Shown piece after piece: positions 7,059 to 13,933 of a DNA stretch of 64,000 nt; the first letter of the stretch is position 1, and the number at the start of each line of letters is the position of its first letter. The notes under the pieces are model-generated. The model was not told the DNA's origin, did no database searches, and was given only the letters and a program-made list of their open reading frames with translations. Origin of the DNA: JAIQET01 sp035542575 (GTDB lineage: Bacteria; Acidobacteriota; Terriglobia; Terriglobales; Acidobacteriaceae); contig DATKLE010000058.1 of assembly GCA_035542575.1 (NCBI GenBank), positions 1-64,000 of the forward strand. Reading direction: 5' to 3'. The translations under genes and the position numbers were made by a program.

Positions 7059-7652
7059 GTGAAACTCACTCGAGTCGTCATCAAGAAATACAGCAACCGC
7101 CGGCTGTACGACACCTCTAACAGCCGCTACGTGAATCTGGACGACATCGCTGCGCTGATTCGCGAAGGCACGGACGTGCAGGTCGTGGATGCCAAGAGTG
7201 GCGAGGACCTGACGCGGGTCACCCTGACCCAGATCATCACCGAGGATGCCAAGGACAAGCCGACCGGGCTGCCGCTCGAGCTGCTGCGCCAGTTGATCGT
7301 GGCTTCCGACCAGGTGCGGCAGGAGTTCATCATGTGGTATCTCAAGTCGGCCTTCGACACCTACCAGAAGGTGCAGGATGCGGTACAGAACCGCCTGGGC
7401 GAGATCCAGTCTGCCGTCGTCTCACCGCTCGAAACCATGAAGCGCTTCCTGGGTCAGACACCATCGCCGCAGCCACCGCCCGCAGCCGACTCGGAGATGG
7501 AAGCCATGCGCCGGCGCATCGCCGAACTGGAAGCCCGCCTGGAAAAGCGCCCGCCACGGCAAGAACAGCGCGCCCGGGCAAGAACCCAGGAAGCGACGAA
7601 ATCGAGCGAAAAAGTCCGCCCCCGCCGGACCAAGCGGACAAAGGTACATTAG
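7059..7652 (+). CDS. PhaR-like polyhydroxyalkanoate synthesis regulator
   Basis: A 197-residue protein. Residues 7 to about 65 match the PHB/PHA accumulation regulator DNA-binding domain (KKYSNRRLYDTSNSRYVNL, then DIAALIREG and TLTQIITED). The middle forms amphipathic helices (FIMWYLKSAFDTYQKVQDAVQNRL) and the C-terminus is a Pro-rich then basic coiled tail (RRRIAELEARLEKRPPRQEQ). In Proteobacteria such proteins bind PHA granules and repress phasin genes. No PHA synthase or phasin gene is in this window, so the target here is unknown. The start is a GTG at 7059; no in-frame ATG fits better. Confidence 0.85.
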   Translation: MKLTRVVIKKYSNRRLYDTSNSRYVNLDDIAALIREGTDVQVVDAKSGEDLTRVTLTQIITEDAKDKPTGLPLELLRQLIVASDQVRQEFIMWYLKSAFDTYQKVQDAVQNRLGEIQSAVVSPLETMKRFLGQTPSPQPPPAADSEMEAMRRRIAELEARLEKRPPRQEQRARARTQEATKSSEKVRPRRTKRTKVH

Positions 7653-7691
7653 CGCAGGGGATGTCGGGGCGAAACGGACTGGCGCGAGAGC

Positions 7692-8501
7692 CTAACTAAG
7701 AATCTTCTCCCGCTCCGGCAGCGTGAGCGGTGCGCAGATGGCGAACTTCCCCTGGCGCAGCGGCTGGCCGGCATTGTCCAGCCCCGGCCGGAAGCGAACC
7801 GCTTCACACATTTCCTGGTGTGCAGGCGCGCCGGCTTCCGCTCGCCGGTCTGAGATCTCAGCGGCCGTCAGTTTCAGGTAGTCCCTCACACATTCGAGGT
7901 CCTGGCGGGAAATGCTGGTGAACTTGATGCCTGTCCCGAACCCGTACAGGCTGGTGATCACCACTCCCCGCGCCCATACTTTCACTTCGTCCAGCCACAT
8001 GGTGATCTTGACGTCGGTCATGCGAGGCACAGCGACCACGGTTTCCACCGCGCAACCGCCTTCACTCAGATTCACGCTGGTGACCCACATGGGGATCTGC
8101 TCCCCTTTCATGCGAAGCTCGGCGGCGATCTCACACTTGTAGCGTGGGTGCTGGCGGCGCACTTGCCGGCGCGGATGCTGATAGTTGTCGGGCTCCCCCA
8201 TGGGCATGACTGCATCCTCGCTGCGATTGCCCGAAGCCACCCGGACCAATCCCAGCCGTCTCGTTTTTCCTCCGTCCGCGTCCTGCTTCCACACCACTCG
8301 GAATCGGCTGGTCTGGTCCTCGCAGCGGAGCACCACCACATCGCCGGGCTTCACCTGACCGCGCACTGCTTCCACTAACGCCCCATCGCGGCTGATATTG
8401 CTGGTGCGGACCCGCTCAATAAAAGGCTGGCCCTTCGCGTCGGTTCCGCAGACGCTCACGGAAACATTCATGACTGCGCGTGATTGGCGACGGCATCCCA
8501 T
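7692..8501 (-). CDS. Tandem PilZ-domain protein (probable c-di-GMP receptor)
   Basis: A 269-residue cytoplasmic protein with two PilZ domains. The first has R4-x3-R8 and N35-x-S37-x2-G40. The second has R116-x3-R120 and N144-x-S146-x2-G149. Both therefore keep the full R-x3-R plus (D/N)-x-S-x2-G signature that binds cyclic di-GMP. No output domain follows; the C-terminal 50 residues are unassigned. It is a single gene, convergent with phaR-like. Binding two nucleotide dimers per chain is an inference from intact motifs. Confidence 0.86.
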   Translation of the reverse strand: MGCRRQSRAVMNVSVSVCGTDAKGQPFIERVRTSNISRDGALVEAVRGQVKPGDVVVLRCEDQTSRFRVVWKQDADGGKTRRLGLVRVASGNRSEDAVMPMGEPDNYQHPRRQVRRQHPRYKCEIAAELRMKGEQIPMWVTSVNLSEGGCAVETVVAVPRMTDVKITMWLDEVKVWARGVVITSLYGFGTGIKFTSISRQDLECVRDYLKLTAAEISDRRAEAGAPAHQEMCEAVRFRPGLDNAGQPLRQGKFAICAPLTLPEREKILS

Positions 8502-8880
8502 ACTCGGCTAGTCTCCCCCACTGGCTGAAACCGCGTTCACTTGTACTCCCCAAGCACGGAGCAGTTGGTCATCCGGAGGATTCGTATGACCTGGTTACAA
8601 AAGTAACTCATGCTATGCACTGCACTGTGCACTGTGCATCAACGCAAGTTCGCTGCCAGCATCAAGACCAAGTTACAAGCACTTATCGAAAACTTTTGCG
8701 CTGTCCTGCTGCAACTTTGTGCACTTTCGGGAAAATCGTGAGCAAACTGCAGGGCGAGGCGCCGTAAGCCCTCAGCGCCGCGACGCGAGCAACCCCTGCC
8801 GCGAGACCTTGTGGGCTACGACAGACTCTCGAGTTTGATCTGGATGTGCGGCTCGAGCGGAATCTCGCCCGCCAAAGCAA
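8502..8880. other. Intergenic region without a supported gene
   Basis: The stretch contains a short repetitive tract (CACTGCACTGTGCACTGTGCA near 8620-8640) but no frame with a start, Shine-Dalgarno and protein-like composition. It should hold the promoter of the PilZ gene, which is transcribed leftward from 8501. Confidence 0.5.
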
Positions 8881-8911
8881 AACCCCGGCGGGCCTTGCGG
8901 CCACCGGGGTT
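8881..8911 (-). terminator. Rho-independent terminator of the GcvH-like gene
   Basis: The stem AACCCCGG/CCGGGGTT, with an extra GC-rich inner pairing, is followed on the minus strand by TTTGCTTT. It lies about 30 bp past the stop of the minus-strand gene 8944-9615. Confidence 0.65.
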
Positions 8912-8943
8912 GGCTCGGCGAGGGCCTTATCCAGCCCTGAGAC

Positions 8944-9615
8944 TTATGACAGGAAGAACTCTTTGGCCAGCGCAGCCCAGTCCTGGTCTGGGATGTGGGC
9001 GGTCACATCGTTCATGGCCACACCGCCGTCTTGCGCCAGCGCACACAACATCATCGGCATCTTCCTCTGCAGACGGCTCGCCGACTCTTCCGTCCACCAG
9101 CGCGCCAGCGCTCCGCCCAGCAGGTTGCGGAAGTTGGTCTTGGCATCCGGTGACTGTACCGTAATCAGCCAGCCTTCGCCGTAGGGGTCCTTATTGGCCA
9201 AGCCGGGATTGTGCACGATCGCCTCGTTGATATCCGCAACGCTGCCTTCGATCGGCGACACCATGTCCACAGCTGCGCCATCGCGGTGAATCGTGCACAC
9301 CTTCTGTCCCTGGCGAATCCATTGCCCGCGCTGCGGCAGGGTGATGCGCTCCACTTTGCCGGTAAGCTTGGAAGCGAAATCGTCCATACCTACCCGCACC
9401 AGGCTTGGACTCTCGCTCAGGGCCCAGGTGTGGCCAGGGTGATAGCGCAGAGTCTCGGGGACCTGGAAACCGCCCACCAGGCTGGCCGCGACTCGCGGGG
9501 TGCCTTCCCGCCTGCTCACTTGCAACGCGGGCTGCACAACAACCGACTTGCGACTGACGAAATGATCGATCAGTAAGAAAGTTACGAAGGTTAAGAGGAC
9601 CAGGATGACTGTCAT
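8944..9615 (-). CDS. Membrane-anchored GcvH-like (biotinyl/lipoyl-fold) protein lacking the lipoyl lysine
   Basis: A 223-residue protein. Residues 2-18 form a single N-terminal membrane helix, and about 55-175 match the glycine cleavage H-protein fold (YHPGHTWALSES, VGMDDFASKLTGKVERI, SPIEGSVADINEAI, NPGLANKDPYGEGWL). In H-protein the lipoylated lysine lies eight residues before the Pro of the SP-x-x-G turn; here that position is G113 (RDGAAVDMVSP), so it cannot carry lipoate there. No other glycine-cleavage genes are nearby. GAGGTGA precedes the ATG. A sigma-54-type promoter lies about 55 bp upstream and a terminator follows, so it is a single-gene unit. Function unknown; a redox or scaffold role at the membrane is possible. 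Confidence 0.85.
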   Translation of the reverse strand: MTVILVLLTFVTFLLIDHFVSRKSVVVQPALQVSRREGTPRVAASLVGGFQVPETLRYHPGHTWALSESPSLVRVGMDDFASKLTGKVERITLPQRGQWIRQGQKVCTIHRDGAAVDMVSPIEGSVADINEAIVHNPGLANKDPYGEGWLITVQSPDAKTNFRNLLGGALARWWTEESASRLQRKMPMMLCALAQDGGVAMNDVTAHIPDQDWAALAKEFFLS

Positions 9616-9670
9616 AAATCACCTCGCTGGAGAGCCGTCTCATGGGGACCGCTCGCCACCCTTCGTAAAG

Positions 9671-9685
9671 GCAATCGTCGTGCCG
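9671..9685 (-). promoter_or_regulatory. Sigma-54-type (-24/-12) promoter for the GcvH-like gene
   Basis: On the minus strand the sequence reads CGGCACG-ACGA-TTGC, matching the consensus TGGCACG-N4-TTGC at all but the first base, with GG and GC exactly ten bases apart. It lies 56 bp upstream of the ATG at 9615, giving a leader of roughly 45 nt. Confidence 0.68.
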
Positions 9686-10100
9686 AAACCACTCATCTCC
9701 CGGCGGCCTCCGATCTGAGGCCAAGATCATGCTTAGAATCAAAAACATGTGGTTGTTTTGTCTGACGCGGGCAGCAATTCTCGTGGAGAATCGCAACGCG
9801 CGATTGATGAAGATTGCAACGGCCTTGAGAGCCTACTCGGGGGCGTAGTAGGATTCGATGCCGAGTCAACTAGCCTATAGGCAGCACCTTAGATTGCCCC
9901 AACCGGGCTGTTGCATCTCGCAACACCCGATCGATGAGAAGTACAACGGCAGCCCTTCAGAGAGGGCGCGGCGGAGCAACCAGCAGCAGACGTGGAGCGG
10001 TTCGGAATTGAAGGGGCCACTGAGGTTGACGAATGCGGTGGTATTGCTCTTTGCCCTTCTCTTGTTTCCGTTTGCGGTTATGCAGGAGATTCTTCTTTTC
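9686..10100. other. Intergenic region with a possible enhancer-binding dyad
   Basis: No gene is supported. At 9909-9925 the sequence TGTTGC-N5-GCAACA is a perfect 6-bp dyad lying about 225 bp upstream of the sigma-54-type promoter, a usual distance for a bacterial enhancer-binding protein. A plus-strand frame ending at 10193 includes a hydrophobic stretch but runs through the promoter of the next gene, so I do not call it. Confidence 0.35.
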
Positions 10101-10129
10101 TTGACAAAAACTTTCGACCTGCATAAAGT
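10101..10129 (+). promoter_or_regulatory. Sigma-70-type promoter for the small coiled-coil gene
   Basis: TTGACA at 10101-10106 and TAAAGT at 10124-10129 are separated by 17 bp. The start codon of the next gene is about 48 bp downstream of the -10 element. The perfect -35 box and ideal spacing suggest strong constitutive expression. Confidence 0.62.
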
Positions 10130-10176
10130 GCGGACAACCGCTTCAATTCAAAAGCGTTTTACACAGGTGCCCAAGC

Positions 10177-10440
10177 ATGAAGAATGTCTATGAGGTTCTG
10201 AGGCAGAAAGAGCTCGAGTTGGCCCGGCTGGAGAAGGAAGTTGAGGCGCTGCGGGTGGCGGCGCCCCTGCTGTCGGACGGCCAGGAATCTGCCGCCATCG
10301 AGGCCACCAACAATAAGCCGACGCTGACGGCTGCGACACCGGTTCAACAGCCGATTCGCATCCCGCAGCCGGCGGTGAACCCGGCGCCACAGCCGGCGCG
10401 TGCCGCGGGATGGGAAGACACCGCCAAGCGCTGGCCTTAA
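10177..10440 (+). CDS. Small coiled-coil protein with Pro/Ala-rich tail
   Basis: An 87-residue protein of a kind I associate with Acidobacteria but with no assigned function. Residues 1-30 form a charged heptad-like helix (KNVYEVLRQKELELARLEKE) continuing EVEALRVAAPLLSD. The rest is low-complexity Pro, Ala and Gln ending WEDTAKRWP. It has no signal peptide or membrane segment. A strong sigma-70 promoter precedes it and a perfect hairpin follows, so it is a monocistronic, probably abundant protein. The helix suggests oligomerisation or a partner-binding role, which is inference. Confidence 0.75.
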   Translation: MKNVYEVLRQKELELARLEKEVEALRVAAPLLSDGQESAAIEATNNKPTLTAATPVQQPIRIPQPAVNPAPQPARAAGWEDTAKRWP

Positions 10441-10499
10441 CCGGTGCCAAGAGCGTGCCTCTCCTCCCCTACGTGACGACGGGGAGCGATTGATCTTGT

Positions 10500-10526
10500 C
10501 CAGCCCGGGGTCCCACCCCGGGCTGG
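10500..10526 (+). terminator. Perfect GC-rich hairpin after the coiled-coil gene
   Basis: CCAGCCCGGGG-TCCCA-CCCCGGGCTGG forms an 11-bp perfect stem with a 5-base loop, 60 bp past the stop. Only a weak T-rich tail (GTATTT) follows, so it may be a terminator or an mRNA-stabilising structure. Confidence 0.55.
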
Positions 10527-10696
10527 CGTATTTGCAAGCACAGAAGCACAAGCCGCGACTGTCGGTGGAAATCGCTGCCCCACTCCCAAAGGGTGCGGTG
10601 ATATACTCCCGCCAATCTGTAACCTAGCTGCCACTTCATTATGTCCCCAGCGCAAACTGAAGCTGAGGTGTCTTCGATGCACGCGGAAGGCAAACC

Positions 10697-11569
10697 ATGA
10701 GTGCGGCCGCGCAGTCAAGCGCGCGGGCAGGCCCGTGCTGGCGCCGCCTTCCCCGCTGTGTTGCCGCTATTCCCGTTGATTTCACCGTTGTGCGCTCGGG
10801 CATCCCGAACTTCATTCCCGGCCGTGCGGTTGACCTGGGCATGGGCGGCATGGGCGCGATTGTTGCGGGCGAGTTTCACCCCGGGGATCCTGTTGGTATC
10901 GAAATCCAGATCCCAGATGCGGGTGGGCTCATGCGGGCCCAAGCTGTGGTGCGTCACCAGTCACGCCTACGTTGCGGCGTGGAGTTTCTCGGACTATCCC
11001 GGGAGCAGCAGACCATGATCCTCTCCTGGCAACGACGCATGGCGGAGGGGCAACTCCAGACTCAGTTGTCACGTGACCCGGTGTTGCCGGAAGCGAGCAT
11101 GCCTTCGCTGCCGGCCTCGGATACGCCGCCGGCCCATCCCGGCCGCCATCGAATCTTACGCCAGCTGGCTTGGGCGGCACTGCTCCTCTTTCTTGTGTTG
11201 GGCGCCATGGGCTGGTGGCAGTGGTACCGCGCGTGGCGCGAGCTCGAATCGCATCTTCCGGACAAAACCGTGCTTGCAGAGCCGCCGGAAGTCGCGGTTC
11301 CCGCCGGCATCATGGAGCAGCTACTTGTCCACAAGGTGGACCCGCTGTATCCGGAAGCCGCACGCCGCGCTAACATTCAAGGCACGGTGGTGCTGGCTGC
11401 GGTGATCGGCAGCGACGGCACCGTATTACACCTGCGCCCGATCAGCGGCCCCGGCGCCCTCACCTCCGCAGCCGTAGACGCCGTCCAATGGTGGCGTTTT
11501 CAACCCTACCGCGTGAATGGCAGGCCCATCCAAGTGACGACCACGCTGGCCCTGGAATTTCGCCCTTGA
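10697..11569 (+). CDS. PilZ domain fused to a TonB C-terminal domain
   Basis: A 290-residue protein. Residues about 16-110 resemble a PilZ domain (R16-x3-R20, then D46LGMGG51, in which the usual serine of D-x-S-x2-G is glycine). A Pro-rich linker leads to one membrane helix (about 154-174, AWAALLLFLVLGAMGWW). Residues about 210-290 are a TonB/energy-transducing C-terminal domain (PLYPEAARRANIQGTVVL, VQWWRFQPYRVNG). The topology places PilZ in the cytoplasm and TonB-C in the periplasm. This could couple cyclic di-GMP to TonB-dependent uptake or to periplasmic scaffolding. No exbB/exbD is adjacent. GGAAGG lies before the ATG. Confidence 0.88.
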   Translation: MSAAAQSSARAGPCWRRLPRCVAAIPVDFTVVRSGIPNFIPGRAVDLGMGGMGAIVAGEFHPGDPVGIEIQIPDAGGLMRAQAVVRHQSRLRCGVEFLGLSREQQTMILSWQRRMAEGQLQTQLSRDPVLPEASMPSLPASDTPPAHPGRHRILRQLAWAALLLFLVLGAMGWWQWYRAWRELESHLPDKTVLAEPPEVAVPAGIMEQLLVHKVDPLYPEAARRANIQGTVVLAAVIGSDGTVLHLRPISGPGALTSAAVDAVQWWRFQPYRVNGRPIQVTTTLALEFRP

Positions 11570-11614
11570 AACGGATCGAGACGCTGGAATTTCCGAAAAA
11601 AGCGGCGCGCGCGG

Positions 11615-11995
11615 CTACTTCGAGCTAAGGCGGTGCTTGCGGAAGGCGTGCAGGATGAGGGCGCTGCTGATGGCGAAACATCCGACTGCGCCCAAAGCCA
11701 TCATCTGGCCCAGTTCTGAACTCAGGCGAATCTGGTCCGCGAACAGGGCGGCCAGCGCCAGCAGAATCCCCACGACGTTGAGCCACAGCGGCGGATGCAC
11801 GGCCGCGACTTGCTCGTGGTTATAGAAGCGGACCTGCAGCAGCACGGCTGCCAATCCGATGGCTGCCACCACCACCACTGCCAGGGGACTGAAAAACGCC
11901 CCGCGGTTGGTATAGATGACCACCAACGCCAGCACCCCGCAGAGCAAGCCCGAGGCAATCACGGTCCAGCGCCGGGGTTTGGCTGCTTCGGTCAT
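11615..11995 (-). CDS. Small four-helix membrane protein, unknown function
   Basis: A 126-residue protein with four hydrophobic segments (IASGLLCGVLALVVIY, LAVVVVAAIGLAAVLL, LWLNVVGILLALAALF, MALGAVGCFAISSALIL) and a short basic C-terminus. GAGGACCA precedes the ATG at 11995. I recognise no family. It lies convergent to the PilZ-TonB gene and upstream of no partner on the same strand within 80 bp, so it is probably monocistronic. Confidence 0.7.
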   Translation of the reverse strand: MTEAAKPRRWTVIASGLLCGVLALVVIYTNRGAFFSPLAVVVVAAIGLAAVLLQVRFYNHEQVAAVHPPLWLNVVGILLALAALFADQIRLSSELGQMMALGAVGCFAISSALILHAFRKHRLSSK

Positions 11996-12083
11996 TGGTC
12001 CTCAGGGGCGACGCGTCCATTGTAGACAGAACGCTTCCCGGTTGCGAGTACCACACAGCACACTGCTAGATGAACCATGAGTT

Positions 12084-12392
12084 CTAGTGTCCAATGCGTT
12101 GAACGAGAAAGCCGATGAGTGCACCGCCTACCGCCCCCAGGCCGAGGATGGGGGCGTAGGCCTTGGTAATGATCGCGTCGGCCAAACTCAGCAAGACGCC
12201 GATCAGCAGCCCCACCGCCCAGCCCGGCCAATTGAGCTGCACCGCGCCAATCACGACTCCGATCGAGAAGCGGTTGATGAACGCTCCCGCGAGCGCGGCG
12301 CGCTTGTCAGGGAAACTCATGGGCAGCATGAGGAGAATGTCGAGCAGCCCAAACGCCAGACCCGCGATGATCCCGAGCATGAGTCGCGACAT
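12084..12392 (-). CDS. Small membrane protein, unknown function
   Basis: A membrane protein of about 102 residues from the ATG at 12392 (MSRLMLGIIAGLAFGLLDIL). It has three to four hydrophobic segments, several rich in Gly (GAVGGALIGFLVQRIGH at the end). A start 12 codons earlier is possible, but that N-terminus is Arg-rich and less natural. It is on the same strand as the preceding four-helix membrane gene, with 88 bp between them. Possibly a small-solute channel or an assembly factor; nothing specific can be claimed. Confidence 0.68.
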   Translation of the reverse strand: MSRLMLGIIAGLAFGLLDILLMLPMSFPDKRAALAGAFINRFSIGVVIGAVQLNWPGWAVGLLIGVLLSLADAIITKAYAPILGLGAVGGALIGFLVQRIGH

Positions 12393-12511
12393 GCGACACA
12401 GCCTAGCACGTGCGACCCGCACCCCCAAAACCGTTCGACCAAATCGAGCTGATCGAGGCGCCCAGGAGCTGCCAGCCGTCGGGCTAATAGGGCACGTCCG
12501 GCATGCCCTGG

Positions 12512-12991
12512 TTATTGCGGAGGAACCACGTTGGCATGGCGGGCGATTTCTTGCCAGCCCGCGCCCTGTTTAATCCAAACAGCGGTGAAACGGAGGTGTT
12601 CCGTTTTTCCGCCGTTCGGCATCCTTCCGCCCCAGAGCACCGTCTCATTTCCTGCCATGATCACCATGTTGCCGTAGACCCGCACGTACTCGATTTGCCG
12701 GTCGTAGGAAGTGATCACCAGGAAGCCGGATTCGACCATCCCCAGGACCTGCTGCTTATTGACGAACTTGTTCAACGGGTTGGTGACGACAAAATCATCC
12801 GACCACAGACGCGCCATGGCTTTGGGATCATTGTGGAGGAAGGCTTCGACTTCCTCTCCGCTCAGGCGGCGCACTTCTTGTTCAGCTCGACTCTGTTCAG
12901 TTGGCTCCTGCTTCATCTGGGCGAGAGCAAAGGCCGCCGTCGTACTGGCAAGGGAGGTAAGGAGCACGGCCTGCCCCAGAAATGACTTCAT
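12512..12991 (-). CDS. Exported NTF2-like (DUF4440/SnoaL-type) protein
   Basis: A 159-residue protein with a signal peptide (residues 1-24, ending AFALAQ) and one NTF2-like domain. The alpha-helical start EEVEAFLHNDPKAMARLWSDDFVVTNP and the later VYGNMVIMAGNETVLWGG and RFTAVWIKQGAGWQEIARH are typical of DUF4440 proteins. Such folds form cone-shaped ligand pockets; some are enzymes, others binding proteins, and no catalytic residue can be assigned here. An AAAGGGGA motif lies 8-15 bases upstream of the ATG at 12991. It has no obvious operon partner. Confidence 0.85.
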   Translation of the reverse strand: MKSFLGQAVLLTSLASTTAAFALAQMKQEPTEQSRAEQEVRRLSGEEVEAFLHNDPKAMARLWSDDFVVTNPLNKFVNKQQVLGMVESGFLVITSYDRQIEYVRVYGNMVIMAGNETVLWGGRMPNGGKTEHLRFTAVWIKQGAGWQEIARHANVVPPQ

Positions 12992-13078
12992 AGCTGAAAT
13001 CCCCTTTCCCGTTCACAGCAAGCTTAAGGGCTTACGCTGAACGAGGGATGCGGGCACACTGACCGCGGGACGCCCGCG

Positions 13079-13933
13079 CTACGGCTTTCGTCCTGCGGCC
13101 GCCTGCGCCAGAGCGCGCCGGGTCAGGACCTCGGCCAGGTGACGGCGGTATTCGGTGGAGGCATAGTAGTCGCCGAGGACCTCCACGCCGTCGGTGGCGT
13201 GAGCGGCAGCATCGGCAATCGCGCTTGCGGGTTTGCCACGCAGGGCATTTTCTACCTGGGTGGCACGGTAGGCGATGTCGGAGACGCCGGTGATCCCGAT
13301 GGCCACCGTATCGGCTTTTCCGCCAGACATCTTTAGGCGAACTGCTGTCCCGACGACTGCGTATCCCGAGGCCGGATGGTGAAACTTCTTGTAAGCTGTC
13401 CCCTCGCCGGCGGTCTTGGGAACGCGGATTTCGGTGAGGATTTCGTCGCTGTGCAACTGGGTGGAGAACATCCCGGTAAAGAACTTCGTTGCGGGAATGA
13501 CACGCTCCCCCTTACGGCTGTGGACCACGAGTTCAGCGTCCAGCGCCAGAATTGCGGCTGGATAGTCCGCCGAGGGATGGGCCTGGGCGAGCGAGCCTCC
13601 GATCGTGCCGCGATTGCGTACCTGGGTATCGCCGATCTCGGTTGCGGTTTGTGCCAATAACGGAGAGGAGCGCTGCAAAAGCTTGGAGGCGGCGACCTCG
13701 GCATGATTGGTCATGGCGCCGATGAGGATCTGGTCTCCGGACTCGCGGATGTAGCTGAGGCCTCCGATGCGGCCGATGTCCACCAGCAGGGACGGCTGTG
13801 CCAGGCGCAGCTTCATGGCGGGCAGCAGGCTGTGGCCGCCGGCCAGGACTTTGGCGTCTTCACGCGAGGCCAGCAGGTCGAGGGCTTCGCTCAGGGTTCG
13901 GGGCGATTCGTAATCGAAGTTGGCCGGAATCAT
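13079..13933 (-). CDS. Molybdenum hydroxylase FAD-binding (medium) subunit, CoxM type
   Basis: A 284-residue subunit of a CO-dehydrogenase/xanthine-dehydrogenase-family enzyme. The two FAD loops are present: AGGHSLLPAMKLR near residue 31 and TIGGSLAQAHPSADYPA near 110. It passes electrons from the iron-sulfur subunit via FAD to a quinone or other acceptor. Its start overlaps the large-subunit stop by four bases (ATGA), so it is the last gene of an S-L-M operon on the minus strand. Confidence 0.93.
   Translation of the reverse strand: MIPANFDYESPRTLSEALDLLASREDAKVLAGGHSLLPAMKLRLAQPSLLVDIGRIGGLSYIRESGDQILIGAMTNHAEVAASKLLQRSSPLLAQTATEIGDTQVRNRGTIGGSLAQAHPSADYPAAILALDAELVVHSRKGERVIPATKFFTGMFSTQLHSDEILTEIRVPKTAGEGTAYKKFHHPASGYAVVGTAVRLKMSGGKADTVAIGITGVSDIAYRATQVENALRGKPASAIADAAAHATDGVEVLGDYYASTEYRRHLAEVLTRRALAQAAAGRKP

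Noticed and set aside
8611..8645. Short GTGCACTG repeats as a regulatory array
   Set aside because: Only a few imperfect units over about 30 bp, with no spacing regularity and no gene immediately downstream.
9858..10193. Plus-strand frame with a hydrophobic segment before the coiled-coil gene
   Set aside because: It has no good ribosome-binding site, runs through the strong promoter at 10101-10129 and overlaps the start of the next gene. The N-terminal part is not protein-like.
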